Shown here: positions 37,114 through 45,234 of the stretch, one piece after another | Layout: every line of letters starts with the position of its first letter | Numbering within the stretch: the stretch's first letter is position 1 | Origin: an uncultured Saprospiraceae bacterium | GTDB lineage: Bacteria > Bacteroidota > Bacteroidia > Chitinophagales > Saprospiraceae | Direction of reading: 5' to 3' | Assembly (NCBI GenBank): GCA_937969415.1 | Contig: CALBWK010000032.1 | Coordinates: 1-52,627, forward strand | Length of the DNA stretch: 52,627 nt | Made by a program: the position numbers and the translations under genes | Notes under the pieces: generated by a model | Told to the model about the DNA's origin: nothing | The model's input: only the letters and a program-made list of their open reading frames with translations | The model's database searches: none

Positions 37114-37163
37114 AATGATATTCGAAATAATTTGGACTCTATTGCAAAAATTGGCTAGCGGGA

Positions 37164-37255
37164 GGTGGTTCTTCACGTTCGACTCTCTTCGGTCGCTCAG
37201 TGCAGGCCCTTGGGAAGTCAGAAGGTAGCAGAGCTAGTGGGTGGCGGTTCTTTCC
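37164..37255 (+). repeat. Long repeat B, copy 2 (92 bp)
   Basis: Same length and order as copy 1. It shares the central CACGTTCGACTCTCTTCGGT block exactly. Confidence 0.9.
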
Positions 37256-37264
37256 CAGCGCTAA

Positions 37265-37297
37265 CCCCTTAAATCCCCTGAAGGGGAATCCGCCCGC
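37265..37297 (+). repeat. Palindromic repeat A, copy 3
   Basis: Third identical 33-base copy, followed by GGTATTCATAACCTTGAAAA as after copy 1. It ends about 46 bases before the msrA stop. Confidence 0.9.
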
Positions 37298-37343
37298 GAT
37301 GGTATTCATAACCTTGAAAATTGAAGGCGGGCAGCGGTCCTTC

Positions 37344-37829
37344 TCACACCACCTCATAATACTCCGAAAACTGCTGTCGCAATAACTGCAACTTGGGATG
37401 GATATAGGTGGTGCAAAACTGCTTGTCTGCGTGCTTGAGATAATAATTTTGGTATTGCTCTTCATTTTCTTTGAAGGATTTAAATGGGAGCACTTGGGTA
37501 ATGATGGGCTCATCAAAATCTTCTTGTAAGTCTGACAAGGCAGTTGTTACTGCGGCAATTTGGTTATCAAAAAAAGTGTAAATGGCGGATCTATACTTAG
37601 TTCTCATAGGGTGCTGAGATGTACAGCTATGTGTATGCAAGTGGATGGCAGTAAGAGTGGCCACATCAATGACTACTGGATCAAAATGCACAATGACAGC
37701 TTCCGAGAAAGTTGTATGTATACCAGTGGAGGCTATCCATCCTTGCTCAACTTTTGCTACGCCTTTGAGCGCTTGGAAGACAGCTTCCGTACACCAATGA
37801 CAGCCTCCACCAAAGCCAAGCTTGTTCAT
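37344..37829 (-). CDS. msrA: Peptide methionine sulfoxide reductase A
   Basis: 161 residues from the ATG at 37829, whose product begins M-N-K-L-G-F-G-G-G-C-H-W-C-T-E-A-V-F. Cys10 is the catalytic cysteine and Glu15 its acid partner. The common G-C-F-W motif is G-C-H-W here. Later conserved pieces are Q-G-W-I-A-S, T-K-Y-R-S-A-I-Y and E-E-Q-Y-Q-N-Y-Y. It reduces methionine S-sulfoxide in proteins. The region usually reading D-P-T-T-x-N-x-Q-G-N-D-x-G reads H-S-C-T-S-Q-H-P-M-R, so it belongs to a diverged subgroup. The longer frame adds 12 codons that lack family similarity. Confidence 0.88.
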   Translation of the reverse strand: MNKLGFGGGCHWCTEAVFQALKGVAKVEQGWIASTGIHTTFSEAVIVHFDPVVIDVATLTAIHLHTHSCTSQHPMRTKYRSAIYTFFDNQIAAVTTALSDLQEDFDEPIITQVLPFKSFKENEEQYQNYYLKHADKQFCTTYIHPKLQLLRQQFSEYYEVV

Positions 37830-38013
37830 AGAATAAATAAACATAAATCTTGGGACACTCGCCACTTTTGATTATTCCATTGACCTAGATGGAGAACCTT
37901 GCGAGCAGCTTCTGGTAATCAATATAAATGCGGACGGCAGCTTAGATTATATAACCTGGGAAAGCTAATAGCTAAGACATACTACTCTTGCCCGGCCCAG
38001 CTCATTCACAAAA

Positions 38014-38658
38014 TCAACCCTTCGCCTTGTCCATCTTTGCCTTCTCTTTGCTCGCTCGCTTCCATCCATAGAGATATAATGTTGCCAAAGTCCTATAAGG
38101 CTGCCACTGTTCAGCTACCTCCTCCATTTTGAGCAACAACGCTTTCTTCTCTTCTGTGAGGCCATAGAGCTCCTGCATCACTTGCTGTATCGCAAGGTCC
38201 TTAGTCGGCAGGACATCAGGTCGGTGCAATTCAAAAATAAGTATCATCTGTGCTGTCCATTCTCCTACGCCTTTTATGGTCGTCAGAGAATTAATTATCT
38301 CCTCATCGGTATACTGGGACCAATCACAATCGTACAAGTTTTCATCTTTGAAATAGCGGGCGATATTCAGGACATATGTCGCTTTTTGTTTAGAAAAACC
38401 AACTGCGCGAAATGCCTCAATATCATAGTGCAATAGATCTTGAGGCAGATACGCCTTACCTACTAGATCTTCGAAGCGTCCATAGATGGTATCTGCTGCC
38501 TTAAAGGATATTTGCTGATAGACAATGGCCTTAACCAACTCATTAAAAACATTACCAGAAGCTTCTAACTCTATAGGCTTTATCTTAGCCATCGCAGTTT
38601 TAAAGATGGGGTCCTTACGGAGTTTGGTGAGGGCTTTTCTATTGTTGGGTATTGACAT
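38014..38658 (-). CDS. DNA-3-methyladenine glycosylase, AlkA-like HhH-GPD protein
   Basis: 214 residues. The helix-hairpin-helix L-T-T-I-K-G-V-G-E-W-T-A is near 125-136, and the catalytic Asp154 is in L-P-T-K-D-L-A-I. The R-P-D-V motif before it is typical of the AlkA group. It lacks the N-terminal TBP-like domain of E. coli AlkA, so it is the short form common in bacteria. It excises alkylated purines from DNA and acts in the cytoplasm. The C-terminus is lysine-rich (K-E-K-A-K-M-D-K-A-K-G). Confidence 0.9.
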   Translation of the reverse strand: MSIPNNRKALTKLRKDPIFKTAMAKIKPIELEASGNVFNELVKAIVYQQISFKAADTIYGRFEDLVGKAYLPQDLLHYDIEAFRAVGFSKQKATYVLNIARYFKDENLYDCDWSQYTDEEIINSLTTIKGVGEWTAQMILIFELHRPDVLPTKDLAIQQVMQELYGLTEEKKALLLKMEEVAEQWQPYRTLATLYLYGWKRASKEKAKMDKAKG

Positions 38659-38819
38659 AGGAGATCGTAATATCGTAATATTTTGATAGTCCTCTTCTGG
38701 AGAGTCGTTATACTATCTCTACACAAGGGACTATGCGGGCTCTCACAATAAATAATACATATTTATAATATGTCGGCACAGCTTTTGCCTATACCTAAGC
38801 GAACCTAAACCTACCTGAA

Positions 38820-39380
38820 GTGAATTTAATTTACCTCATAGCACTCGTGCTATGGCTACCAGATACTTATACAGAGGACAGCTCTGTAGCCGCATATAAT
38901 TATATAGAAACCTATAAGGATATAGCTGTACTTGAGATGCACAGAACGGGTATACCCGCAAGCATTACACTGGCTCAAGCACTACACGAATCGGCAAAAG
39001 GAACCAGTAGCCTCGCCACTTCTGCCAACAATCACTTTGGCATCAAATGCAAGAAATACTGGAAAGGCTCTACTTACTACCATAAAGATGATGACCGCAA
39101 TAAAGAAGGTATCTTAATAGAGTCTTGTTTTAGGTCTTACGAGACGGTTACGGACTCCTATGTGGATCATTCCAATTTCCTGAAATTCAGAGATAATTAT
39201 CAGGCTTTATTTGCCTTAGATAAGAAGGATTATAGAGGATGGGCCTATGGCCTTAAGCAGGCTGGATATGCTACAGATCCCTTATATGCTGAGAAACTTA
39301 TCAAAAATATAGAGGAGTACAATCTTACAATCTACGATATGGAAGAAAATCCGTATAAAAAAATAAGGACGTTAAACTAA
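38820..39380 (+). CDS. Exported glucosaminidase-domain peptidoglycan hydrolase
   Basis: 186 residues from a GTG start. The short N-terminal hydrophobic segment (L-I-Y-L-I-A-L-V-L-W-L-P) should act as a signal peptide or anchor. The glucosaminidase (FlgJ/GH73-like) domain fills the rest: P-A-S-I-T-L-A-Q-A-L-H-E-S with the likely catalytic Glu of H-E-S, then N-N-H-F-G-I-K-C, F-R-x-Y, and G-Y-A-T-D-P-L-Y-A-E-K-L. It should cleave the GlcNAc-MurNAc bond in the cell wall. No LysM domain is attached, unlike many Bacteroidota relatives. It is a single gene; no clear promoter was found. Confidence 0.85.
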   Translation: MNLIYLIALVLWLPDTYTEDSSVAAYNYIETYKDIAVLEMHRTGIPASITLAQALHESAKGTSSLATSANNHFGIKCKKYWKGSTYYHKDDDRNKEGILIESCFRSYETVTDSYVDHSNFLKFRDNYQALFALDKKDYRGWAYGLKQAGYATDPLYAEKLIKNIEEYNLTIYDMEENPYKKIRTLN

Positions 39381-39524
39381 GAACGGACGTTATATAAGTT
39401 AAATAGGTATATAACAGGTCATTTTAATATGACTTATATATATTTGAGATGTCAGAGCCAATAGAGGCAATACGAGCAATAAACCAATCCTGGGAGAAGA
39501 TTTTTTTAGAACCTAAATCTCAAC

Positions 39525-40589
39525 CTAATCTTGGATTTCTTCTTGCGGCTTTGACGTTTTTTTCACACTCCCTCTCTTTTCGACAGCCAGATTAAGCTGT
39601 CTATTCTGAAACAAGTCTTTAGCCAAAAACATCGCTTTACGCATAGAGGAAGCATCTGCCTCATTTTTACCTGCTATTCCATAAGCGGTTCCGTGATCTG
39701 GGGAGGTTCTGATGACTGGTAGCCCAGCTGTATAATTAACACCATCACCAAAGGAGAGCAACTTAAAAGGGATCAGACCTTGGTCGTGATACATCGCTAA
39801 GATGGCATCGACCTTAGAGAAATCTCTAGTACCAAAGAAACCATCAGCAGGGTGTGGCCCAGAAGCCAATACCCCATTTCGCTTAGCTTCTATGATTGCT
39901 GGTTCGATAAAGGTTTTCTCCTCATCGCCAATTACACCCCCATCGCCGGCGTGGGGATTGAGCCCAAGTACACCGATAGTCGGACGTTCTAGACCAAAAT
40001 CTTGCTTGAGGGTCTTAGAGAGCACTTTGAGTTTTCTTATAATCTTCTTCTTGTCGATATTATTGACAACCTCGTTGACAGGCACATGATTGCAAGCTAC
40101 AGATACAATTGCGCTGTCTGAGACCATCGTCATCACAGTTTCTGGTGCTTCGAAAGCCTCCGTAAAGTACTCTGTATGCCCGACGTGCTTAAAGCCTGCC
40201 ATATTCATCGCATGCTTATTGATCGGAGCTGTGACAATAGCATCTATGAGGCCTGCCTTGGCATCTTCTACGACCCGCTCTATACACTGCAAGGCATACT
40301 TGCCGCTTTCCTTGGTCGGTACTCCCAATTGGACACTCGTCTCTTCTGACCATACATTGATGACATTGACCTTGTTATAAGCCGCATTTTCCACATCTTT
40401 AATAGAGACAAAATTGAGATTGACATCCGTGACGATATTCTTATGGTAAGCTAGCACCTTAGAATTGCCATAGATGATAGGGGTAAAATAATCCATCATC
40501 TTGGATGTAGCGAGTGCCTTTATAATCACTTCTGGGCCTACACCATTGAAATCTCCTAGTGTAATACCGAGTTTTATCTTCTTAGCCAT
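39525..40589 (-). CDS. pdxA: 4-hydroxythreonine-4-phosphate dehydrogenase
   Basis: 354 residues. The metal ligands line up with the E. coli enzyme: His168 (N-H-V-P), His213 (N-P-H-A-G) and His268 (Y-H-D-Q-G). The substrate-binding K-H-V-G-H-T-E region (135-140) is intact. It oxidises 4-phosphohydroxy-threonine in the DXP-dependent pyridoxal phosphate pathway. The C-terminal about 20 residues are a charged tail (S-V-K-K-T-S-K-P-Q-E-E). It is divergent from ksgA; in E. coli the two are codirectional neighbours. Confidence 0.95.
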   Translation of the reverse strand: MAKKIKLGITLGDFNGVGPEVIIKALATSKMMDYFTPIIYGNSKVLAYHKNIVTDVNLNFVSIKDVENAAYNKVNVINVWSEETSVQLGVPTKESGKYALQCIERVVEDAKAGLIDAIVTAPINKHAMNMAGFKHVGHTEYFTEAFEAPETVMTMVSDSAIVSVACNHVPVNEVVNNIDKKKIIRKLKVLSKTLKQDFGLERPTIGVLGLNPHAGDGGVIGDEEKTFIEPAIIEAKRNGVLASGPHPADGFFGTRDFSKVDAILAMYHDQGLIPFKLLSFGDGVNYTAGLPVIRTSPDHGTAYGIAGKNEADASSMRKAMFLAKDLFQNRQLNLAVEKRGSVKKTSKPQEEIQD

Positions 40590-40615
40590 AGTCTTGTATC
40601 CTTGTTATAAGCGGA

Positions 40616-40623
40616 CAAAGATA
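40616..40623 (-). promoter_or_regulatory. -7 box of pdxA
   Basis: TATCTTTG on the minus strand is a full TAnnTTTG match, 26 bases before the pdxA ATG. The -33 element is unclear (a CTTTAAT lies about 17-23 bases further out). Confidence 0.45.
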
Positions 40624-40682
40624 AGCGATGCCCTCATTAAAGGTGTATAATCCTTACATTACACAATATAGAGGTGGTATTA

Positions 40683-41459
40683 ATGAAAGCGAAGAAACAA
40701 CTAGGGCAGCATTTCCTGATAGACCAATCGGTAATAACGGACATTATGAGCCGAATCAATGCCCACTGTCCCACCACTACACCTATCCTTGAAGTTGGAC
40801 CTGGTCCTGGCACCTTGACGTACCTATTGGCCGAGCAATACCCGCAATTCTGTGCCATCGAGTATGACAAAGATATGGTGGCCATTCTGAGACAAAAACT
40901 GGCTATAGAACAACTCATCCAAGCAGACTTCTTACAGGTTAATCTCGCAGATATCCATAAAGGTGTCGCCTTTAGTCTCGTCGGCAATTTTCCATACAAT
41001 ATCTCCTCGCAGATCGTCTTTAAGATGCTCGACTATAAGGATAAGATTCCTGTGATGGTCGGTATGTTTCAAAAAGAAATGGCTGATAGAATCTGCGCCA
41101 AGCCTGGCACAAAAGCTAACGGTATCATTACCCTAAAAGCGCAAGCCTTCTATACGGCAGAGAAACTTTTTGACATTCCACCTCAAGCCTTTGATCCGGC
41201 GCCCAAGGTCAACTCCTCCGTTATCCTAATGCAGCGAAAGCCTAACGCTACCCTAGCCTGCGATGAAAAAAGCTATAACAAAATCGTCAAAATGGCATTT
41301 GGGCAACGTAGAAAAAAAATGCGTAATACGCTAAAGGGTTTGCTCGCTCATCAACCAGATCTTATGGATCATCCGCTATTACAGCAGCGACCTGAGCAAT
41401 TGGGGGTGGAGGACTTTGTGGCATTAGTAGGGCTGGTATACCCACAAAAAACAGACTAG
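40683..41459 (+). CDS. ksgA: 16S rRNA (A1518/A1519) dimethyltransferase
   Basis: 258 residues from the ATG at 40683; a GTG three codons earlier is possible, but M-K-A-K-K-Q-L-G-Q-H-F-L is the standard start. SAM motif I is E-V-G-P-G-P-G-T-L-T, and the catalytic motif IV is G-N-F-P-Y-N-I-S. Q-R-R-K-K-M-R-N-T-L in the C-terminal domain matches RsmA. It dimethylates two adenines of the 3' hairpin of 16S rRNA. Confidence 0.95.
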   Translation: MKAKKQLGQHFLIDQSVITDIMSRINAHCPTTTPILEVGPGPGTLTYLLAEQYPQFCAIEYDKDMVAILRQKLAIEQLIQADFLQVNLADIHKGVAFSLVGNFPYNISSQIVFKMLDYKDKIPVMVGMFQKEMADRICAKPGTKANGIITLKAQAFYTAEKLFDIPPQAFDPAPKVNSSVILMQRKPNATLACDEKSYNKIVKMAFGQRRKKMRNTLKGLLAHQPDLMDHPLLQQRPEQLGVEDFVALVGLVYPQKTD

Positions 41460-41513
41460 CCACCGAAACAGTTTATTAGACGACATTTCCTTAATATAGA
41501 TCCAATACAAAGG

Positions 41514-41530
41514 TAGACAGACTTGTCTAC
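41514..41530 (+). promoter_or_regulatory. TetR operator, autoregulatory site
   Basis: TAGACAGACTTGTCTAC contains the arms GTAGACA/TGTCTAC (from 41513) and shares TAGACAGACT-GTCT with the operator at 42138. It covers the -33 element of the promoter at 41523. Confidence 0.75.
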
Positions 41531-41554
41531 CTACTTGAAGATGCCGTATATTTG
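41523..41554 (+). promoter_or_regulatory. Promoter of the TetR gene
   Basis: TTG at 41523-41525, 21 bases, then TATATTTG at 41547-41554, a full -7 match. The ATG follows 7 bases later, so the transcript should be leaderless or nearly so. The operator overlaps the TTG, consistent with self-repression. Confidence 0.65.
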
Positions 41555-41561
41555 CACCCGA

Positions 41562-42119
41562 ATGAAAACAGATATAAAAGCTGAAATCATAAGTACTGCC
41601 TCACATCTCTTCTACAAGAATGGATACAACACCACGGGTATCAATGAAATAATAGATACTGCGGGCATCGCCAAAGCCACACTATACAATCACTTCAAGT
41701 CCAAGGATGATCTCTGTGTCTCCTACTTGAGGCACATGAACTCGAGATTTCTAAAGAGCATAGAAGCTTATTGTGCAGCTATGCCTAAAGGCAAAGCGCA
41801 AGTTCTAGCCATATTTGATTTTCTTCAAGATTTTTTCCTAGATAAGGAATTCAATGGTTGCTGGTGTATCAAAACGATAGCAGAGATACCTAAAGACAAC
41901 AAAGAAATTAGAAACGAAATACAGAGTCAAAAACAACAGTTTATTCAATTCATTTCTGAGTTGGTAGACAAAAATCTAAAAATAAAATCATCAAAGGTCT
42001 CAGAAACAAAAGTGCGCCAGATCTATTTGTTATATGAAAGCGCCGTAGGTGAAAGCCACTTACATCAAGAAGAATGGCCTATATCGGAGGCAAAAAATAT
42101 TTGTTCTAAATTAATCTAA
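41562..42119 (+). CDS. TetR-family transcriptional repressor
   Basis: 185 residues from the ATG at 41562. The longer frame would start upstream of the -7 box. The N-terminal TetR helix-turn-helix is clear: [14 protein letters not shown] and then [15 protein letters not shown]. The ligand domain resembles the C-terminal TetR_C group seen in regulators of oxidoreductases. It is followed 55 bases later by an SDR gene whose upstream region carries the same palindrome as its own promoter, so it most likely represses both. The ligand is unknown, possibly the SDR substrate. Confidence 0.9.
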   Translation: MKTDIKAEIISTASHLFYKNGYNTTGINEIIDTAGIAKATLYNHFKSKDDLCVSYLRHMNSRFLKSIEAYCAAMPKGKAQVLAIFDFLQDFFLDKEFNGCWCIKTIAEIPKDNKEIRNEIQSQKQQFIQFISELVDKNLKIKSSKVSETKVRQIYLLYESAVGESHLHQEEWPISEAKNICSKLI

Positions 42120-42137
42120 AAAATTTTTACTCATAAC

Positions 42138-42157
42138 TAGACAGACTGGTCTGTCTG
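42138..42157 (+). promoter_or_regulatory. TetR operator upstream of SDR gene
   Basis: AGACAGAC-TG-GTCTGTCT (42139-42156) is a perfect palindrome with 8-base arms. It shares 15 of its bases with the operator at 41514 and ends about 18 bases before the SDR ATG. Confidence 0.8.
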
Positions 42158-42174
42158 CAAACACATTTATACAT

Positions 42175-42921
42175 ATGTCTGAATTTAAAAACAAAGTAGC
42201 CATCGTCATAGGTGGGACAAGTGGAATAGGTAAAGCCACTGCAGAAGAATTACTTAACAATGGTGCTACGGTACACGTTGTAGGAAGAAGTACTGATAAA
42301 ATTGCTGATGCGCCTAATCTGGTCAAGCATAAGGTAGACATCACTAATAGTGAGCAAGTCAACTCACTCATCAGCCAAATCAATCAAATGTCTAATGTTG
42401 ATTGTCTTGTAAATGCTTCAGGGATCTTTGGACCAAAGCCATTTTTGGATCACACTCAAGCTGACTATGATTCATACTTAGATCTGAATAGAGGCTTTTT
42501 CTTCTTGACGCAAGCAACAGCTAATGCTATGAAAAATAGTGGTGGTGGTGCTATAGTTAATGTGGGCTCTATGTGGGCTAAGCAAGCAGTCAAGGCGACA
42601 CCTTCTTCAGCATACTCTATGCAAAAAGCAGGTCTACATTCATTGACACAACACTTAGCGATGGAACTAGCCGATCATAAAATTAGAGTTAACGCAGTAT
42701 CTCCTGCAGTTGTCAATACACCTGTATATCACGGCGTATTTGGCGGTAAGGCCGAAGCGGAAACAGCACTAGAAGGCTTTAATGGATTCCACCCAATCGG
42801 AAGAATAGGAACACCTCAGGATATAGCCAATAGTATTATGTTCTTACTTTCTGACAAAAGTTCTTGGATAACTGGTGCAATCTGGGATACAGATGGCGGA
42901 GTAAGAGCTGGTCGTAACTAG
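42175..42921 (+). CDS. Short-chain dehydrogenase/reductase under TetR control
   Basis: 248 residues, classical [13 protein letters not shown] is at the N-terminus; the usual T-G of the glycine motif is I-G-G here. N-A-S-G-I-F-G comes next, then the catalytic Ser in V-G-S-M-W, Tyr and Lys in Y-S-M-Q-K, and [11 protein letters not shown] near the end as in FabG-like enzymes. The substrate is unknown. Pairing with a dedicated TetR regulator suggests inducible reduction or oxidation of a small xenobiotic or metabolite. It is the last gene of a TetR-SDR pair, with a strong terminator 30 bases after the stop. Confidence 0.9.
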   Translation: MSEFKNKVAIVIGGTSGIGKATAEELLNNGATVHVVGRSTDKIADAPNLVKHKVDITNSEQVNSLISQINQMSNVDCLVNASGIFGPKPFLDHTQADYDSYLDLNRGFFFLTQATANAMKNSGGGAIVNVGSMWAKQAVKATPSSAYSMQKAGLHSLTQHLAMELADHKIRVNAVSPAVVNTPVYHGVFGGKAEAETALEGFNGFHPIGRIGTPQDIANSIMFLLSDKSSWITGAIWDTDGGVRAGRN

Positions 42922-42950
42922 TACATACTTCAAGTCTAAAAAATTACAGT

Positions 42951-42986
42951 GAGGCTGTCTTGTAACAAAGACAGCCTCTTTTTTTT
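42951..42986 (+). terminator. Intrinsic terminator after the SDR gene
   Basis: GAGGCTGTCTT and AAGACAGCCTC form a perfect 11-bp stem with a 6-base loop, followed by eight T. Confidence 0.95.
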
Positions 42987-43095
42987 GTGTCAAATCGTCA
43001 AGTAATCTTACCAATTCATTGATGGTTAGTATCAATACTTACATCAACCAGCTACAAGATCACATCGTTGGAATTAGATTTTTTTTGCAAAATAC

Positions 43096-43126
43096 TTGTT
43101 CAACGTTTTTTAGCGTTATATATTTG
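43096..43126 (+). promoter_or_regulatory. Promoter and possible operator of the first BlaI-type gene
   Basis: TTG at 43096-43098, 20 bases, then TATATTTG at 43119-43126. An inverted repeat, AACG-N8-CGTT (43102-43117), fills the space between the two boxes, as expected for a repressor site. The ATG follows 22 bases after the -7 box. Confidence 0.6.
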
Positions 43127-43148
43127 CTGTAGACGTTACACTTAAAGT

Positions 43149-43514
43149 ATGGACAAACTTACCAAAGCAGAAGAACAGATTATGCACTTGATATGGAAGC
43201 ACGGTGCGACTACAGTGTCTGAACTCATCAAGAAAATGCCGACGCCTCATCCACCACACTCCACAGTATCGAGTCTATTTAGAAAACTAGAAAAGAAAGG
43301 CTACCTAGATTACAAGGCTTACGGTAGAACTTATGAATACTTTCCTATCATCACCAAGAAGGCCTACAGTAGATTCTCCTTGTCTGGATTGATCAAAAAC
43401 TACTTCAGTGGCTCACTCAATGAAATGGTCTCTTTTCTTGTTGAAGAAAATGACCTCAGTCTCGAAGACCTTGCCGAAATCACCAAGTCCATAGAACAAA
43501 AGAAAAATAAATGA
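43149..43514 (+). CDS. BlaI/MecI/CopY-family transcriptional repressor
   Basis: 121 residues. The winged helix is L-T-K-A-E-E-Q-I-M-H-L-I-W-K-H-G-A-T-T-V, then S-T-V-S-S-L-F-R-K-L-E-K-K-G-Y-L and Y-E-Y-F-P. The C-terminal part dimerises and holds the protease-sensitive site in relatives. Its stop overlaps the start of the M56/M23 gene (ATGA at 43511). In known pairs the membrane protease triggers cleavage of this repressor; beta-lactam resistance need not be involved. Confidence 0.93.
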   Translation: MDKLTKAEEQIMHLIWKHGATTVSELIKKMPTPHPPHSTVSSLFRKLEKKGYLDYKAYGRTYEYFPIITKKAYSRFSLSGLIKNYFSGSLNEMVSFLVEENDLSLEDLAEITKSIEQKKNK

Positions 43515-45145
43515 TACTCCACTATCTCCTATCACTATCTCTCATCTGGGGCTTCAGTCTACTTGTCTATCTTTTATGGCTGAGAGACAACTCTCAATAC
43601 AACCACAGTAGATACTTTCTAATAGGGACTTTCTGCGCAGGACTTCTATTTCCTGCTATTAAAGAAACACAACTTCTTATCGTAGATCAAGAGTCAATAC
43701 TTGGTCACTCAGCAACAGCCTTAGATAAAATATGGACACCAATACCAACTACACCTAAAAGCCCTAATCAGGCATATACCGCAGCTATTGCAGAGCCACG
43801 AACCGCAGTAGAGGGTACAACAGAATCTATTCCGCCTAGCATTAGTCAACCCGCATTGCCACTATGGCAGCTGCTTCTTCTGAGTCTATATTTTCTAGGA
43901 CTCACAATCAGCTTAACAAAATATCTATTGGCCTTCTATAAGATAAGAAAAATTCACACAGCCGGAAAGAAGATCCTATATGACGAACACCAACTTGTAG
44001 TCCACAATAAAGAAGTACTCCCTTTTTCCTTCTTCAACTACATCTATCTCCATCAGAATCTTCTAGACAAGGCCAAACTGAAAACTATCTTACAACACGA
44101 GCAAACACATATAAACGAGCGCCATAGTGTAGACAGAGTATTCTTCGGTTTTATGAAAGTGCTATTTTGGTTTCATCCTCTAGTCTACTTATATAACAGA
44201 CTAATCAGAGAGGCCCACGAATTTTCTGCGGACAAGCAAGCCTGCATAGATACTGTCACTTACAGCGAACAACTGATCGCCATCGTAGATCGTAACACTA
44301 TATCTCTAGCCAATAATTTTTATGACAACAACCTCAAAAGAAGAATCCTTATGCTCAACAACAAATCTGAAAAAAGTTCTTGGCCTTATTTCTTGTTCGC
44401 TCCGCTGTTTATTGGACTTATAATAGTTACCTCTTGTAATACAACTGACAATATTTCAAGTTCAGAATACGAAGTCGGTGCTGAAGTGGAAAAAGTGATT
44501 CAAGACAATTATTTTGATCTAGGAGCAATCACAGACTCTTACAGTAATCTTAAAAAAGAACACCCAGAACACTTAGAGTATATCCAAACAAGAATACAAA
44601 AACACTTTGCCGCTATGAGTAGTGAAATTCTCTTTGACGAAAATGAGATTATGGAAAAAGTGAAAAATCAACCTTGGTCTCCCAACACTGGAGACCCTAT
44701 GATATATTATATTACAAACTCTGCAACCTCCAGAGATCTACTACCTACTTTACAACCTATAAGAACTAGCGATCTCAAAGAGAAAGTTGAACCAGGCGCT
44801 CGATATAATCCTATCAAACGGAAAAAAGTCCACCACCAAGGTGTAGACTATGTTGCAGCTCTTGGTAGTGATGTACTGGCTGCAGGAGAAGGCCTGATCA
44901 CTTCTATACAGCATTATGAAACCGGTTTTGGCAAGTGCATCAAAATTGATCACGACAATGGAATGGAAACCTTTTATGCACACCTCTCTGAAATCCTAGT
45001 CGAGGAAGGAGACTATGTCAAGAAAGGAAGTCTTATTGCTAAAGTTGGCTTTTCGGGCTTGGCTACGAGACCACACTTGCACTTTGAGCTTACTAGAGAT
45101 GGTCAGCAGTGGGACTATGAGGTGCTTTCACAGACTGTAGAGTAG
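43511..45145 (+). CDS. BlaR1-like M56 membrane metalloprotease fused to an M23 (LytM) endopeptidase
   Basis: 544 residues. Membrane helices are near 1-22, 34-50, 118-142 and 290-308. The M56 zinc motif is H196-E-Q-T-H200, with R-E-A-H-E-F-S-A-D downstream as the third-ligand region. The C-terminal about 125 residues are an M23 domain with all ligands: H442 and D446 in H-Q-G-V-D, H491 in Y-A-H-L-S, and H522-L-H524-F-E-L. In classical BlaR1 the C-terminal domain is a penicillin-binding sensor; here it is a potentially active peptidoglycan endopeptidase. The M23 domain follows the last helix and so should lie in the periplasm. Coupled to the upstream repressor by a 4-base overlap. A cell-wall sensing or remodelling circuit is the natural guess. 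Confidence 0.92.
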   Translation: MILHYLLSLSLIWGFSLLVYLLWLRDNSQYNHSRYFLIGTFCAGLLFPAIKETQLLIVDQESILGHSATALDKIWTPIPTTPKSPNQAYTAAIAEPRTAVEGTTESIPPSISQPALPLWQLLLLSLYFLGLTISLTKYLLAFYKIRKIHTAGKKILYDEHQLVVHNKEVLPFSFFNYIYLHQNLLDKAKLKTILQHEQTHINERHSVDRVFFGFMKVLFWFHPLVYLYNRLIREAHEFSADKQACIDTVTYSEQLIAIVDRNTISLANNFYDNNLKRRILMLNNKSEKSSWPYFLFAPLFIGLIIVTSCNTTDNISSSEYEVGAEVEKVIQDNYFDLGAITDSYSNLKKEHPEHLEYIQTRIQKHFAAMSSEILFDENEIMEKVKNQPWSPNTGDPMIYYITNSATSRDLLPTLQPIRTSDLKEKVEPGARYNPIKRKKVHHQGVDYVAALGSDVLAAGEGLITSIQHYETGFGKCIKIDHDNGMETFYAHLSEILVEEGDYVKKGSLIAKVGFSGLATRPHLHFELTRDGQQWDYEVLSQTVE

Positions 45146-45206
45146 ATAAGAAAGCGAAGCTCTAGCAGGTGATCACAACATCAAGCAGTGGAACAAAAAA
45201 ACTAAG

Positions 45207-45214
45207 TACTTTTG
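45207..45214 (+). promoter_or_regulatory. Possible -7 box of yqeY
   Basis: TACTTTTG matches TAnnTTTG, 20 bases before the ATG. No TTG is found at the expected distance upstream, so it is weaker than the tRNA or TetR promoters. Confidence 0.4.
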
Positions 45215-45234
45215 TGCCACAATTAACAAATGAT

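Larger units (their letters stand above)
36845..37343. other. Spacer filled with a long tandem repeat array
   Basis: About 36913-37325 is an alternating A-B-A-B-A array of two repeat types listed separately. No gene is supported; a 125-codon frame across it just reads the repeats. Confidence 0.8.

Noticed and set aside
36913-37325. Possible CRISPR array
   Set aside because: Only three identical 33-base units, spaced by 135-151 bases that contain a second repeat family, and no cas gene; not CRISPR architecture.
37139-37516. 125-codon minus-strand frame across the repeat array
   Set aside because: Most of it translates the A and B repeats and the antisense of msrA; no family similarity and no plausible start region.
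39450-39593. 47-codon plus-strand frame beginning M-S-E-P-I-E-A-I-R
   Set aside because: It starts plausibly but overlaps the last 69 bases of pdxA antisense and has no supporting context; too short to call.
43129-43141. TGTA-GACGT-TACA repeat near the first BlaI start as a second operator
   Set aside because: Arms are only 4 bases and the centre is uneven; could be chance.
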